A DNA stretch of 64,000 nt, from positions 2,852,001 through 2,916,000 of the forward strand of contig NZ_CP101156.1 in assembly GCF_024298845.1 (NCBI RefSeq), in the 5' to 3' direction. Positions within the stretch are counted from its first letter, which is position 1. The number at the start of each line of letters is the position of its first letter. The notes beneath the pieces were generated by a model. The model was not told the origin of the DNA. It searched no databases and worked only from the letters and a program-made list of their open reading frames with translations. Positions 9,093-16,965 of this stretch are shown here, one piece after another. The stretch comes from Natronosalvus amylolyticus (lineage in GTDB: Archaea; Halobacteriota; Halobacteria; Halobacteriales; Natrialbaceae). The position numbers and the translations under genes are program-made.

Positions 9093-9788
9093 TCACCCGT
9101 TGAGCCACCCTGCTGTCTGGGTGTCCGACTGTTCGGTTTTTGTGGCAGGTTCGTCTCGGTTATCGACCGTGTCACTCGACTCGTCGGTGTCTTCGTGGAG
9201 TGGTGCCCGCTCGGCGATCGGTTCGACGATAACGCGGGACTCGTAGGCACCGTTTTCGAAGCGCTCTGCAGCAGCACCCGAGGCTTCGGCCTTCATCTCG
9301 CTCACGGGCCCGGCCTTGATAGCCTCGCCGACACAGTTGTCGACGCAGGACGGCTTCGCGCCGCCATCTTCTGGTTTTTGTTTCGCTGGCTGGCCGTGAC
9401 CGCTACCGGGCCCCTCACCGAGACACATGTTACACTTCGACATCAGCCCGTCATCGCCGTAGGTCGGCGCGCCGTACGGGCACGCCCACGCACAGTAGTG
9501 ACAGCCGATACAGCGGTCTCGGTTGACGGTTACGATCCCGTCTTCTTCGCGCTTTTCGATGGCGTTTGGCGGACAGACCTTCTCACAGGGCGCGTCGTGA
9601 CAGTGCATACACGACATCGAGACCGGTACTTCCTCGAAGTCGGGATACTCTCCCTGTGAGAGGTGTGTCACTGTACGCCAGTCCTCGGCGTCCGGATCGC
9701 GATCGTGTCGCTGCTTACACGAGATCGAACAGGCGTGACACCCGATACAGCGGTTCGGGTCGAAGTAGAACATCCACTGTTCTCCCAT
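9093..9788 (-). CDS. 4Fe-4S dicluster electron-transfer subunit (DmsB/PsrB type)
   Basis: This 231-residue protein has cysteine groups CIGCHACSISC, CMHCHDAPCEKVC, CIGCHYCAWAC and CNMC...CVDNC, enough for four [4Fe-4S] clusters as in DmsB, NarH or PsrB. It relays electrons between the NrfD anchor and the molybdopterin subunit. There is no Tat signal of its own, so it would be exported bound to the catalytic subunit. The C-terminal 50 residues form an acidic tail without motifs. It is separated by only a few bases from both neighbours. Confidence 0.93.
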   Translation of the reverse strand: MGEQWMFYFDPNRCIGCHACSISCKQRHDRDPDAEDWRTVTHLSQGEYPDFEEVPVSMSCMHCHDAPCEKVCPPNAIEKREEDGIVTVNRDRCIGCHYCAWACPYGAPTYGDDGLMSKCNMCLGEGPGSGHGQPAKQKPEDGGAKPSCVDNCVGEAIKAGPVSEMKAEASGAAAERFENGAYESRVIVEPIAERAPLHEDTDESSDTVDNRDEPATKTEQSDTQTAGWLNG

Positions 9789-9790
9789 GA

Positions 9791-12109
9791 TCAGTCACCC
9801 CCTGTTTTCCGCACCTCGGCAGCGATGTGCCTGTCCACCTGTGAGGAGATCGGATCCGTCTGTCCGTCGTGTACTATCATGGTGTTCATACCGTCTTCCT
9901 TTGAATTGCCCTGACCGAAGCCGAACTCGGCGGTGACGAACCCGGGCGGGGTTCGTTCGCTGACGTATGCCATTACCTCTCCGTCGCCTTTCTCGGTGGC
10001 AACCGTGACCATATCTCCCGTTTCGATGCCACGTTCGTCGGCATCCGCCGTGTTCATGACGAGGTAGTTTCCTTCGTACTCCTCGCTGGCGAGCCCGTGT
10101 TTCCGCGCGTACTGCTCGCGTGGATGGTCGAGCACCTGGTCGGCACCGAAGGCGAAAAACACGGCTCGCGTGTCATAGAAGTGCAGCGGATACTCGCCGT
10201 CAGGTGTGTCCCCGAACGTTCCGGGCGGCACCCACTGCGGGCCAGTGTGGAGGTCGACGTCCGGAACCTGCTCGTCCACTTCCTCGATAGATCGCCTGTA
10301 TCCGTCTTCCTCGTCGAGATAGAACTGGAATTTCCCCGTCGCCGTCGAGAACCCGCTGTCTTTCCACTGTTCGTAGCCGAATTCGTCGAGGATAACGAAA
10401 TTTTCCTGGGCGACCTCCTCGAAGCTGTAATCGATGTTCGCCAGCATATCCTCGTTGTACTCGGCTTCGCTTTGCCAGGGGATGTACTCGCCCCAGCCCA
10501 TCGCCTCCGCGATCCCCTTCAGGATGTCGAAGCCGGGCTTTGTGTTCCCCTGTGGCTCGACTGCCGCTTTCGACGCGGATACCCACCGATTCTCGTGGTA
10601 GGCGCTCCAGGCCGGGGCATAATCGATGAGGGTGTCTTTCTCCAGCTGGATCGCCTCGGGGAAGACCACGTCAGCGTGTCGCGTGAGTTCGTTCCAGTAG
10701 GCGTCCACCGTAATGATTAGCTCCATCTCTTCGAGCGCCTCGAGCCAGGCCTGCGTGTTTCCGTCAGTTAGCGGATTGTCGTAGTGACAGTACATGCCCC
10801 GAATGTGCCCGTTTTCGACCATCTCGGGGATCTGGTTGTGGCCGATTCCCGTGGTGTGCCGGAACGGGTACTTCTCGTACTCTTCGTATTTCCTGAGTGC
10901 GGGCGTTTTCCCCGCAGCGTTGTTCGGGAGGTCGATATCGCGAACCTCGAACGGATTCGAGAACGGCGGTCCTCGCCAGAACCGAAGTCCACCCGGACGG
11001 TCGATGTTCCCGACGAGCCCGTTGAGAGCGAAGACAGCCTGGGAAGCCTTCTGGGACTCGGCGTACTGACCGACGCCTGTCCAGAGGGCGATTCCAGCTG
11101 CAGGTGCTGCTTCGGCAAACTCGACGGCGATCTGTCGAATCACGCCAGGCTCGAGGCCGGTTCGTTCACTGGCCCACTCGGGTGTCTTGTCGGCGACTTC
11201 CTCCCGGTAGCGCTCGAAGCCGTAGGTCCACTCTTCGACGAACGCCTCGTCGTACAGGTTTTCTTCGACGATGACGTGGCCCATTGCCAGTGCCAATGCG
11301 CCGTCCGTCCGTGGCTCGATCGGCAACCACTCGTCGGCCTTCTGTGCCGTTGGCGTGTGCTGTGGGTCGACGACGACCAGCTTTGCGCCGTTGTCGAGTG
11401 CTTCGAGCACTCCCTTGGGTTCCCACTGGCCTGCGAAAGACTCGAAGAGGTTTCGCCCCCAGGCGATGATGTAGTCGGCGTTCTGATAATCGACGAAGCG
11501 CATGTCCGCTCCGACACCCATGAGATTTCCGCTCAGGTGCGCACCGCCGAAACAGACGTGCCGACCACGACCGATTCGTTCGGGCGTTCCGTAGAGGTTG
11601 CCCCAGACGATTTCGTGCAGGTTCGTCGTCGCCCAGCTCGCGGCGTTGAGAAACGTCTCTGCACCATACTGCTCGTCTAACGCTTTCAGGCGCGTGGCTG
11701 CGTACTCGAAGGCTTCGTCCCAGTCGGCCTGGCGGAGTTCACCATCCTCCCGGATGTAGGGCTGGGTTATTCTGTCCGGGTCGTGGGCTTTCTCCATCTC
11801 TGCGAGCCCTTTCGGACAGAGTGTTCCCTCCCTCCCCGGGCCGGCGCTGCTACGCGGGTGGCCATCCACACCGGTGATGTCGACGATCGTGCCATCGTTG
11901 ACCGCGACTTCCTGGCCACAGGCGTGGTGACACATCCAGCAGTTCCCGTAGGCGACCTCCGCATCGCTGAGTCGGTCAAGATCCCGATCCGTTTCGTCAT
12001 CGAGAACACCGAGACAGCCACCCAGACTCATCGCACCGAGAGTAGCCCCGCTCACTTTCAGTAACGACCGCCGTGAGAGGGCGACCTCTCCAGCGTTGCT
12101 TTTACTCAT
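9791..12109 (-). CDS. Tat-exported molybdopterin oxidoreductase catalytic subunit (DMSO-reductase superfamily)
   Basis: This 772-residue enzyme starts with a Tat signal (SRRSLLKVSG) ending in a lipobox-like LGGC at Cys32, so it is probably a lipid-anchored protein outside the membrane. A [4Fe-4S] site is formed by CWMCHHAC (57, 60, 64) and Cys98 (CPKG). The likely metal ligand is Cys186 in RHVCFGGAH, as in NapA- and Psr/Phs-type enzymes. True DMSO/TMAO reductases use Ser. The dinucleotide-binding domain is at the C-terminus. ATG 12109 is used; the longer frame lacks conservation. Gene order recalls the haloarchaeal dms operon, but the Cys leaves a sulfur-compound or other oxyanion reductase open. 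Confidence 0.9.
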   Translation of the reverse strand: MSKSNAGEVALSRRSLLKVSGATLGAMSLGGCLGVLDDETDRDLDRLSDAEVAYGNCWMCHHACGQEVAVNDGTIVDITGVDGHPRSSAGPGREGTLCPKGLAEMEKAHDPDRITQPYIREDGELRQADWDEAFEYAATRLKALDEQYGAETFLNAASWATTNLHEIVWGNLYGTPERIGRGRHVCFGGAHLSGNLMGVGADMRFVDYQNADYIIAWGRNLFESFAGQWEPKGVLEALDNGAKLVVVDPQHTPTAQKADEWLPIEPRTDGALALAMGHVIVEENLYDEAFVEEWTYGFERYREEVADKTPEWASERTGLEPGVIRQIAVEFAEAAPAAGIALWTGVGQYAESQKASQAVFALNGLVGNIDRPGGLRFWRGPPFSNPFEVRDIDLPNNAAGKTPALRKYEEYEKYPFRHTTGIGHNQIPEMVENGHIRGMYCHYDNPLTDGNTQAWLEALEEMELIITVDAYWNELTRHADVVFPEAIQLEKDTLIDYAPAWSAYHENRWVSASKAAVEPQGNTKPGFDILKGIAEAMGWGEYIPWQSEAEYNEDMLANIDYSFEEVAQENFVILDEFGYEQWKDSGFSTATGKFQFYLDEEDGYRRSIEEVDEQVPDVDLHTGPQWVPPGTFGDTPDGEYPLHFYDTRAVFFAFGADQVLDHPREQYARKHGLASEEYEGNYLVMNTADADERGIETGDMVTVATEKGDGEVMAYVSERTPPGFVTAEFGFGQGNSKEDGMNTMIVHDGQTDPISSQVDRHIAAEVRKTGGD

Positions 12110-12329
12110 GGCTGATCGCCTCCGGTGGGACGTAGTCGTCACCGAACTCCGCCTCGAACTGTTCGTGATACAGTTCGTAAAAGCGCTCTTCGGACAACTC
12201 ACCGGCCGCTACACGTTTTGCAGCCTCCCCGGCGGACCGTCCGAGTTCCTGGTCGTATTCGCTCTCCTCGGGTTCGCTGTCCAGAGACTCGAGTGTCCGC
12301 AACGGATCCTGTGAATTTTTGGGTGCCAT
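12102..12329 (-). CDS. Small acidic protein heading the Mo-reductase operon
   Basis: This 75-residue acidic protein ends GELSEERFYELYHEQFEAEF plus a short tail. Its stop codon overlaps the first codons of the catalytic-subunit gene, so the two are translationally coupled. It has no Cys, signal peptide or membrane helix. The ELSEE.FYE.YHE pattern is familiar to me from haloarchaeal proteins in which such a segment precedes a ferredoxin-like domain, but here the segment stands alone. It holds the position of dmsE in the described haloarchaeal dmsREABCD order; that correspondence is inference. Confidence 0.65.
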   Translation of the reverse strand: MAPKNSQDPLRTLESLDSEPEESEYDQELGRSAGEAAKRVAAGELSEERFYELYHEQFEAEFGDDYVPPEAISHE

Positions 12330-12390
12330 AGTCGCTCACATATATAGCTTCATTCTACAGTGCCATCACCGACACTCGGGATCGGTTAAG

Positions 12391-12400
12391 GTTTTATAAG
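12391..12400 (-). promoter_or_regulatory. Likely TATA box of the Mo-reductase operon
   Basis: On the minus strand the sequence reads CTTATAAAAC, about 62-71 bases before the first ATG of the operon (12329). That fits a haloarchaeal TATA element with a 5' leader of some 35 bases. A second AT run (tatatata, 12340-12347) lies too close to the ATG to act as the TATA box of this gene. Confidence 0.5.
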
Positions 12401-12456
12401 GGACCGTGTGAACCGCCCGCGAGACGAGCGCTCACAAATGGCGTTGGATTCTCGAG

Positions 12457-12506
12457 CGCTCAGCAACGACGTTATCTCTTCCTTTTCGAACGCTCAGCAA
12501 CGACGT
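12457..12506. repeat. Two 16-bp direct repeats upstream of the Mo-reductase operon
   Basis: cgctcagcaacgacgt is present at 12457-12472 and 12491-12506, 34 bp apart. They lie between the end of the Cys-rich regulator gene and the operon TATA box, 57 bp or more upstream of it. The position suits activator-binding sites, perhaps for the adjacent bat-type regulator. Confidence 0.55.
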
Positions 12507-12572
12507 CGAGTTCTCGAGGCGTGGGACGCAGTTCAGACCGACACGAAAAACAGGGTCCAACGAACCGCTCGA

Positions 12573-13253
12573 TCAGTCGTCTTTCCAGCAACGACACGCA
12601 CAGTTCAGCTGTCTGAGAATGTTTCCCTCCGCACGACTGAGCCGCTGTGAGAGTGCCGACTTGGAGATGCCGATTCGGTCGGCGACCGTTCCGAGCGATC
12701 CCGAACTGTCCAGGTCGTAATACCCCGCTTCCTGTGCAACCGTGATGGCCTCGCGCTGTTTCGGCGTCAACACCGAGAGATCGATCGAACACCGTTCGTT
12801 CTGGTCGGACACGCCGGTATGGGTGATCGATCGAACGGTCACGCGGTTGGCTCGCTCTCTGATATCGTTGACCAGCGCCGAAAGCACGTCCACACTCTCG
12901 AGGTGGGTCTCGACCACGAACGTGTCCTCGGTCGCCTCGAGAAACCGTGGAATGCAGTCATAGACCGAAAACACAATCCCCGGACAGTGGGTGCAGACGT
13001 CGCTGGAGAACTGTTTCGTCGTGGTGGTTTGGTCTTCGCACTCTCGGATCTCGGCTTCGGCAAGACACCGGTTACCCTGAAAACGGATGTCGAACCCGAC
13101 GATGTCCGCCTCGAGATCATCGACCGGACAGCTTCCGCCGCGCTCGATTTCTAGCTCCGCGCGGACGGCTCGGTCTGATACCGGACCACTGTGTAGCGTA
13201 ACCGCCGACTCACCGACATTGGACTGCGCCGGCGTCGATTCGAGTTGTGTCAT
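12573..13253 (-). CDS. Bat-type HTH regulator with Cys-rich sensor region (DmsR-like)
   Basis: This 226-residue protein has a C-terminal bat-type HTH (LTPKQREAITVAQEAGYYDL, then LGTVADRIGISKSALSQRL). Its N-terminal domain contains several Cys and His residues: GSCPVDD, NRCLAEAEIREC and CTHCPGIVFSVYDC. These could bind a metal or Fe-S cluster and sense redox state. A CxCW pair closes the protein. ATG 13253 is chosen because upstream codons are unlike the family. It lies just upstream of the operon in the same orientation, as DmsR does in the described haloarchaeal dms locus. Activation under low oxygen is inference. Confidence 0.82.
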   Translation of the reverse strand: MTQLESTPAQSNVGESAVTLHSGPVSDRAVRAELEIERGGSCPVDDLEADIVGFDIRFQGNRCLAEAEIRECEDQTTTTKQFSSDVCTHCPGIVFSVYDCIPRFLEATEDTFVVETHLESVDVLSALVNDIRERANRVTVRSITHTGVSDQNERCSIDLSVLTPKQREAITVAQEAGYYDLDSSGSLGTVADRIGISKSALSQRLSRAEGNILRQLNCACRCWKDD

Positions 13254-13415
13254 GAATTTCCCTCCGGGCTGTTGCCTCGTACGTCCACGTAGGGTCTCCC
13301 TCGAGTAATGTAACTGGCCAATTCCCGACCGCCGAGAAAGCCGGTAGTTACCCGCTCGAGGAGGGCAGTCGGCATCCCTCGAGTGTCGCTGGCTCACAAT
13401 AATACAAGCGAGAAG

Positions 13416-13435
13416 CTCACGACTTCAGCCGTGAG
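13416..13435. repeat. Solitary hairpin like an IS200/IS605 end
   Basis: The stem ctcacg/cgtgag encloses acttcagc; it is preceded by gagaag and followed by gggaacgtga. This matches, from memory, the imperfect hairpin at the ends of haloarchaeal IS200/IS605 elements or their palindromic non-autonomous relatives. No transposase gene is nearby, so a relic or non-autonomous copy is the best reading. It lies between the regulator promoter and tRNA-Thr. Confidence 0.4.
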
Positions 13436-13529
13436 GGGAACGTGACTGTGTGCGTATTACGAGTTTGAGAATCGTCGGCTGGCCGGCTCGAGGATACCTG
13501 TCACTTCCAACCGTAATGCAGAGGAAAAA

Positions 13530-13600
13530 GCCTAGGCCGGGATTTGAACCCGGGCTCTCGTCCTTACCAAGGACGCGCTTTACCGCTAAGCTACCCAGGC
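13530..13600 (-). tRNA. tRNA-Thr (anticodon GGT)
   Basis: On the minus strand the 71-nt sequence folds as a full cloverleaf. The acceptor stem is GCCTGGG/CCTAGGC with one G-T pair. The D arm is GCTT...AAGC, the anticodon stem CGTCC/GGACG has loop TTGGTAA (anticodon GGT), and the T arm is CCGGG-TTCAAAT-CCCGG. No intron is seen and CCA is not encoded. Confidence 0.95.
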
Positions 13601-13792
13601 AGGCATACGCTGATTGACTCGAGTCGTCTTTATGGGTTTCGATTTACCCCCGTGACTGTGTCGGGCTGACAGTGTCGCTGAAAGAGACGCCTCGGTGTGA
13701 GTGCTGGAGTCCTCGAGGCGGAACGCGCTTGTTCGAGCAGCTAACGAGTATGGCTGGGGGAGGAATCGGTTGTGAGCGGACAACAGGCCCGA

Positions 13793-14593
13793 TCAGTGGT
13801 CGCTCGCCGACGGTACACGGTCGGTCGCGGGTGATTCGAGGTCGGTCCCTGAAGGCGTCTCTCCGTCCGGGCCGGCGAACGCCCCTGTCTCGAGGGCCGG
13901 GACACAGTCGTCTGCGGGCGGGAACTCGCCCTCGAGGGTGGCCGTGATGTCGGTGGCGAGCGAGAGGAGGGCGGGGGTTGGGGTGGCGTCGACGGCGGTC
14001 GCGCCGGTTCTGATCGCGAGTTCGAGGACGTCGCGCTCGAGGTTTGCGTCGTAGGCCGGTCGGTCGGCATCGGATGCGCTCGCGCGGAGGGTCTGATCGC
14101 GACCGAAGTGGCGAACGGTTTCGACGGCTTTGTCGGCGGCGTCGGTGCGCGCGAGGAGATAAAAGCCGCGGGCGACGAGGATGTCGGCGGCCAGGATCTC
14201 GAGGTCGGCGTGACTGTCGCCGTCGAATTCGGTCCAGGGTTCCTCGTGGGCGAGCGATCGAGTGAGCCGGAGGCCTTCGTAGATCAGCTGGACGCCGGCG
14301 GCGTGGTGGGCGATTCCCTCGAGATGCCTGTCGCTCGACGCGTGTTCACTGCCGGCTCGTTCCTCGTCGGGTGCGCTCGCGTCGGCGTGTGTGACGTCGG
14401 TCCGTGCGTGTGTTTCCGAACCGTTGTGCACGTAGGTGTGGTCCGTGAGGGCACCGGCGCTAGCGAGTGTGAGGGCCCCGGGTGCCATCGAGGCGTTCTC
14501 GAGCGTGGTTGTGATAAATTCGTAGAGGGCTGCCGGTTCGACGTCGGCGATGGCGTCGTATGCGGCTCGCCGGCAGGTTTCGGCCCGATCCAT
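13793..14593 (-). CDS. Conserved haloarchaeal helical protein of unknown function
   Basis: This 266-residue acidic protein starts MDRAETCRRAAYDAIADVEP. It is almost wholly helical and has a central segment with an HHAAGVQLIYEGLRLTRSL pattern and ILAADILVARGFYLLAR. The DILVARGF-like stretch recalls all-helical isoprenoid-synthase-like folds, but no DDxxD motif is seen, so I do not assign that function. It may belong to the haloarchaeal DUF7114 group (recalled, not verified). ATG 14593 is used rather than the longer frame, which overlaps the divergent crotonase-like gene. Confidence 0.7.
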   Translation of the reverse strand: MDRAETCRRAAYDAIADVEPAALYEFITTTLENASMAPGALTLASAGALTDHTYVHNGSETHARTDVTHADASAPDEERAGSEHASSDRHLEGIAHHAAGVQLIYEGLRLTRSLAHEEPWTEFDGDSHADLEILAADILVARGFYLLARTDAADKAVETVRHFGRDQTLRASASDADRPAYDANLERDVLELAIRTGATAVDATPTPALLSLATDITATLEGEFPPADDCVPALETGAFAGPDGETPSGTDLESPATDRVPSASDH

Positions 14594-14653
14594 CAACTGC
14601 TCTTTACGGCGGGGCAGGCAAAGACCTTTGGAAAGCCAACACCCACGACGCGT

Positions 14654-15352
14654 ATGATCGAAGTCGACGACGGGGAAGGGATTCGAACGATTCTGCTCGA
14701 CCGGCCGACGCGGAGAAATGCGTTGACGCCCGACGGTCTCGAGGCACTCGAGTCCGCGGTGGCCGAGACGCCCCACTCGGTGATCTTTCTCGAGGGTGCT
14801 GGCCCGGCGTTCTGTGCGGGTGCTGATCTGGACGTGGTGGCGGGACTCGATCGGGATGGGGCGGAAGCGTTCGCTCGCCTGGGCCAGCGGGTGGCGAACG
14901 CGATTGCGGACAGCGACGCGGTCGTCGTCGCCGGGATCGACGGTCCGGCCAGGGGTGGCGGGCTCGAGCTCGCGCTGGCCTGTGATATTCGCGTCGGGAC
15001 GCCGGAAGCGACGCTGGGCGAACCTGGCGTGACCTTCGGGCTGTTCGGCGCGTGGGGTGGGACGGTTCGACTGCCCCGCATCGTCGGCGAGGGGGTTGCT
15101 CTCGAGTTGGCGTGCACCGGGCGGGTACTCGAGGCCGAAGAGGCCCTGCAGGCCGGACTCCTGTCGCGACTCGAGGACGAGCCCAGAACCGTCGCCGAGA
15201 CGATCGTCGAGTATCCGACGGATACGCTCGCCGTCTTGCAATCACGGATTCGGGACCGGGCAGACCGGGCGACTCAGGAAGAGCGAGAAGCGCTCGCGTT
15301 CGGGGCGCTCGTCGAGTCGCACGGAGAGGCCATCGCTCGCCGATTCGGCTAA
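14654..15352 (+). CDS. Enoyl-CoA hydratase/isomerase (crotonase) family protein
   Basis: This 232-residue protein has crotonase signatures: the first oxyanion-hole segment GPAFCAGADLD, the second DGPARGGGLELALACD, and FGLFGAWGGTVRLPRIVG. The first catalytic Glu is kept (GGGLELA). At the usual PE position, where most hydratases have the second catalytic Glu, the sequence reads GEPGVTFG, apparently Gly. The reaction may therefore differ from classical hydration. It is shorter than the usual 255-260 residues. The start at ATG 14654 lies 60 bp from the divergent gene start. Confidence 0.85.
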   Translation: MIEVDDGEGIRTILLDRPTRRNALTPDGLEALESAVAETPHSVIFLEGAGPAFCAGADLDVVAGLDRDGAEAFARLGQRVANAIADSDAVVVAGIDGPARGGGLELALACDIRVGTPEATLGEPGVTFGLFGAWGGTVRLPRIVGEGVALELACTGRVLEAEEALQAGLLSRLEDEPRTVAETIVEYPTDTLAVLQSRIRDRADRATQEEREALAFGALVESHGEAIARRFG

Positions 15353-15394
15353 TTTCGTGGCTGGTCGGTCACCCGGGGAGGGTCACGCTGTCAC

Positions 15395-16708
15395 TCACAC
15401 CAGGAGGTACAGCGCCGCTCCCACCACGGCTCCCGTCAGTGTCGCGAGGAAGTTGACGCTCTGGTTGCCGATCGTCTCCCCCTCGAGTGTCGCTCCGAAC
15501 AGGCTGTCGGCGGTCATCCCGAGGAAACCGGCGGCGAAGATCACCGCTGCACCGCCGATGCCGAGGTCGGGATAGACCGCGAGGGCGACCCCGGCGATGG
15601 CACCTGCACCGGCGATACCCGCGAGTTCGCCCTGCCAGGTGATCCCGCCGTCGGTGCCCGGGTCGACGGGCTCGAGGGTGGTGATCAACCGCGGGTTGTC
15701 GAAGACTGCCCCGATCTCACTCGAGAGCGTATCGCTGAGGGCGGTGGCGACGGAGCCGGCGAAGGCGAACAGGAACAGGTGCGGGTCGACGCCGATGAGC
15801 GTCGCGTTGCTAGCTGCGTAGCCGAGGACGCAGGCGAGTGCAGCGGCGGTGTTGCCGAGGACGTTCGAACTCCCGCGTGCGCCGTCGTTGCCCTCGGCGA
15901 CCCCGCGGCTTGCTTTCTCCTCGTAGCGGAACTTCGTCGAGAGGCTGCCGACGGCGAAGAAGGTTATCAGGACGGCGAACCAGTCGTAGCCCCCGAGCAC
16001 GATAGTCAGTAAGGCGAGCAGGATCCCAGTGAGCATACCGGCGATGGAGGCCGTCCCCAGTGCGTGGGAGACGTAGCCCAGCGCGAGGGTGACCCCGAGC
16101 GCGACGACGATGCCGGTCGTGTCGACCGTGGGCTCGAGGGCCCAGAGGAGCCAGAGGGCAAAGCCGACGCTGAGCAACACGATGGGTTCGTCGTAGTTAA
16201 TCAACACGTCCCGGAGCAAGGCTGCGAGCAAGGTGCCGGCGACGGCGAGAAAGACGAGTACCGGGAGCGCTCCCTCGAGCGTGGTGTCCGTCGCAACGTA
16301 CGACGCGGCCTGGCCGGCGATGGCAGCCAGGCTGCCGACGACACAGAACGCGGCGGTGTGGACGATGTCGCGGTCGGTGCGTGTGCGAGCCAGGTGCTCG
16401 GCGAAGCCGCCGTAGCCAACGAGGAGGACGGCACCGACGAAGACTGACATCGGGAGCGACCAGTTGACCGCGAGTAGCCCGAGCGCGCTGATCGCGAGGA
16501 CGAATGTCAGCAGGCTGTAGAGTCGACCGTCTTTGTAGTCGCCGGGAAACGCGAACAGTTCGAAGAGCGGGCCGTCGGTGACGACGAGCGCCAGGGCGGC
16601 AGCGGCGACGGCGATGGGGGCCGCTAGCTCCGGGCCGAGAAACGGAACGGCCAAAGAGAGTGTCGAGAGTGCGGCATAGGCCCCTGCGCGCCGGGCTGGT
16701 GACGTCAC
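15395..16708 (-). CDS. DUF92 (TMEM19/VTE6-like) integral membrane protein, long form
   Basis: The C-terminal part of this 437-residue polytopic protein shows DUF92 features: GSLSTKFRYEEKASRGVAE, the VLGNTAAA turn, LSDTLSSEIG, and TADSLFGATLEG. Plant DUF92 proteins (VTE6) phosphorylate phytyl phosphate, so a role in prenyl-phosphate metabolism is plausible. About 190 extra N-terminal residues form six or so further helices not found in short DUF92 proteins. GTG 16708 is taken as start. It lies beside two cis-prenyltransferase genes, fitting isoprenoid carrier-lipid metabolism. Confidence 0.8.
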   Translation of the reverse strand: MTSPARRAGAYAALSTLSLAVPFLGPELAAPIAVAAAALALVVTDGPLFELFAFPGDYKDGRLYSLLTFVLAISALGLLAVNWSLPMSVFVGAVLLVGYGGFAEHLARTRTDRDIVHTAAFCVVGSLAAIAGQAASYVATDTTLEGALPVLVFLAVAGTLLAALLRDVLINYDEPIVLLSVGFALWLLWALEPTVDTTGIVVALGVTLALGYVSHALGTASIAGMLTGILLALLTIVLGGYDWFAVLITFFAVGSLSTKFRYEEKASRGVAEGNDGARGSSNVLGNTAAALACVLGYAASNATLIGVDPHLFLFAFAGSVATALSDTLSSEIGAVFDNPRLITTLEPVDPGTDGGITWQGELAGIAGAGAIAGVALAVYPDLGIGGAAVIFAAGFLGMTADSLFGATLEGETIGNQSVNFLATLTGAVVGAALYLLV

Positions 16709-16850
16709 GTTATCGCTTCTTTCTGTGGGGGGTACTTGAAGGTTCGTCAACGGGGCTGGCGCCCACCACGTCGAGTTGGACCATCGAAACACGCGGGTTG
16801 CAGGTCCATACGTGGTGAATCGATACGCTCGCCGAACCCGTTGACCGATG

Positions 16851-16925
16851 CTCGAGTCGTTTTTCCCATAGCCTCGAGTCGTTTTTTCGCTCCCTCGAGT
16901 CGTTTTCTCTCACTTCCTCGAGTCG
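16851..16925 (+). repeat. Four CTCGAGTCG-type repeats at 21-23 bp spacing
   Basis: ctcgagtcgtttt-like units start near 16851, 16873, 16894 and 16917, the last continuing as ctcgagtcggctcc. They lie in the divergent gap between the DUF92 gene and the small cis-prenyltransferase gene, ending about 40 bases before the latter. The spacing of about two helical turns would suit a series of protein-binding sites. Confidence 0.65.
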
Positions 16926-16965
16926 GCTCCGTAATCGGTATAGAACCCGCCCTCGAACTGGGGCT

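Noticed and set aside
9791-12109. Firm DMSO-reductase (dmsA) assignment from gene order
   Set aside because: The likely Mo ligand is Cys, not Ser, so the substrate is left open and no gene symbol is given.
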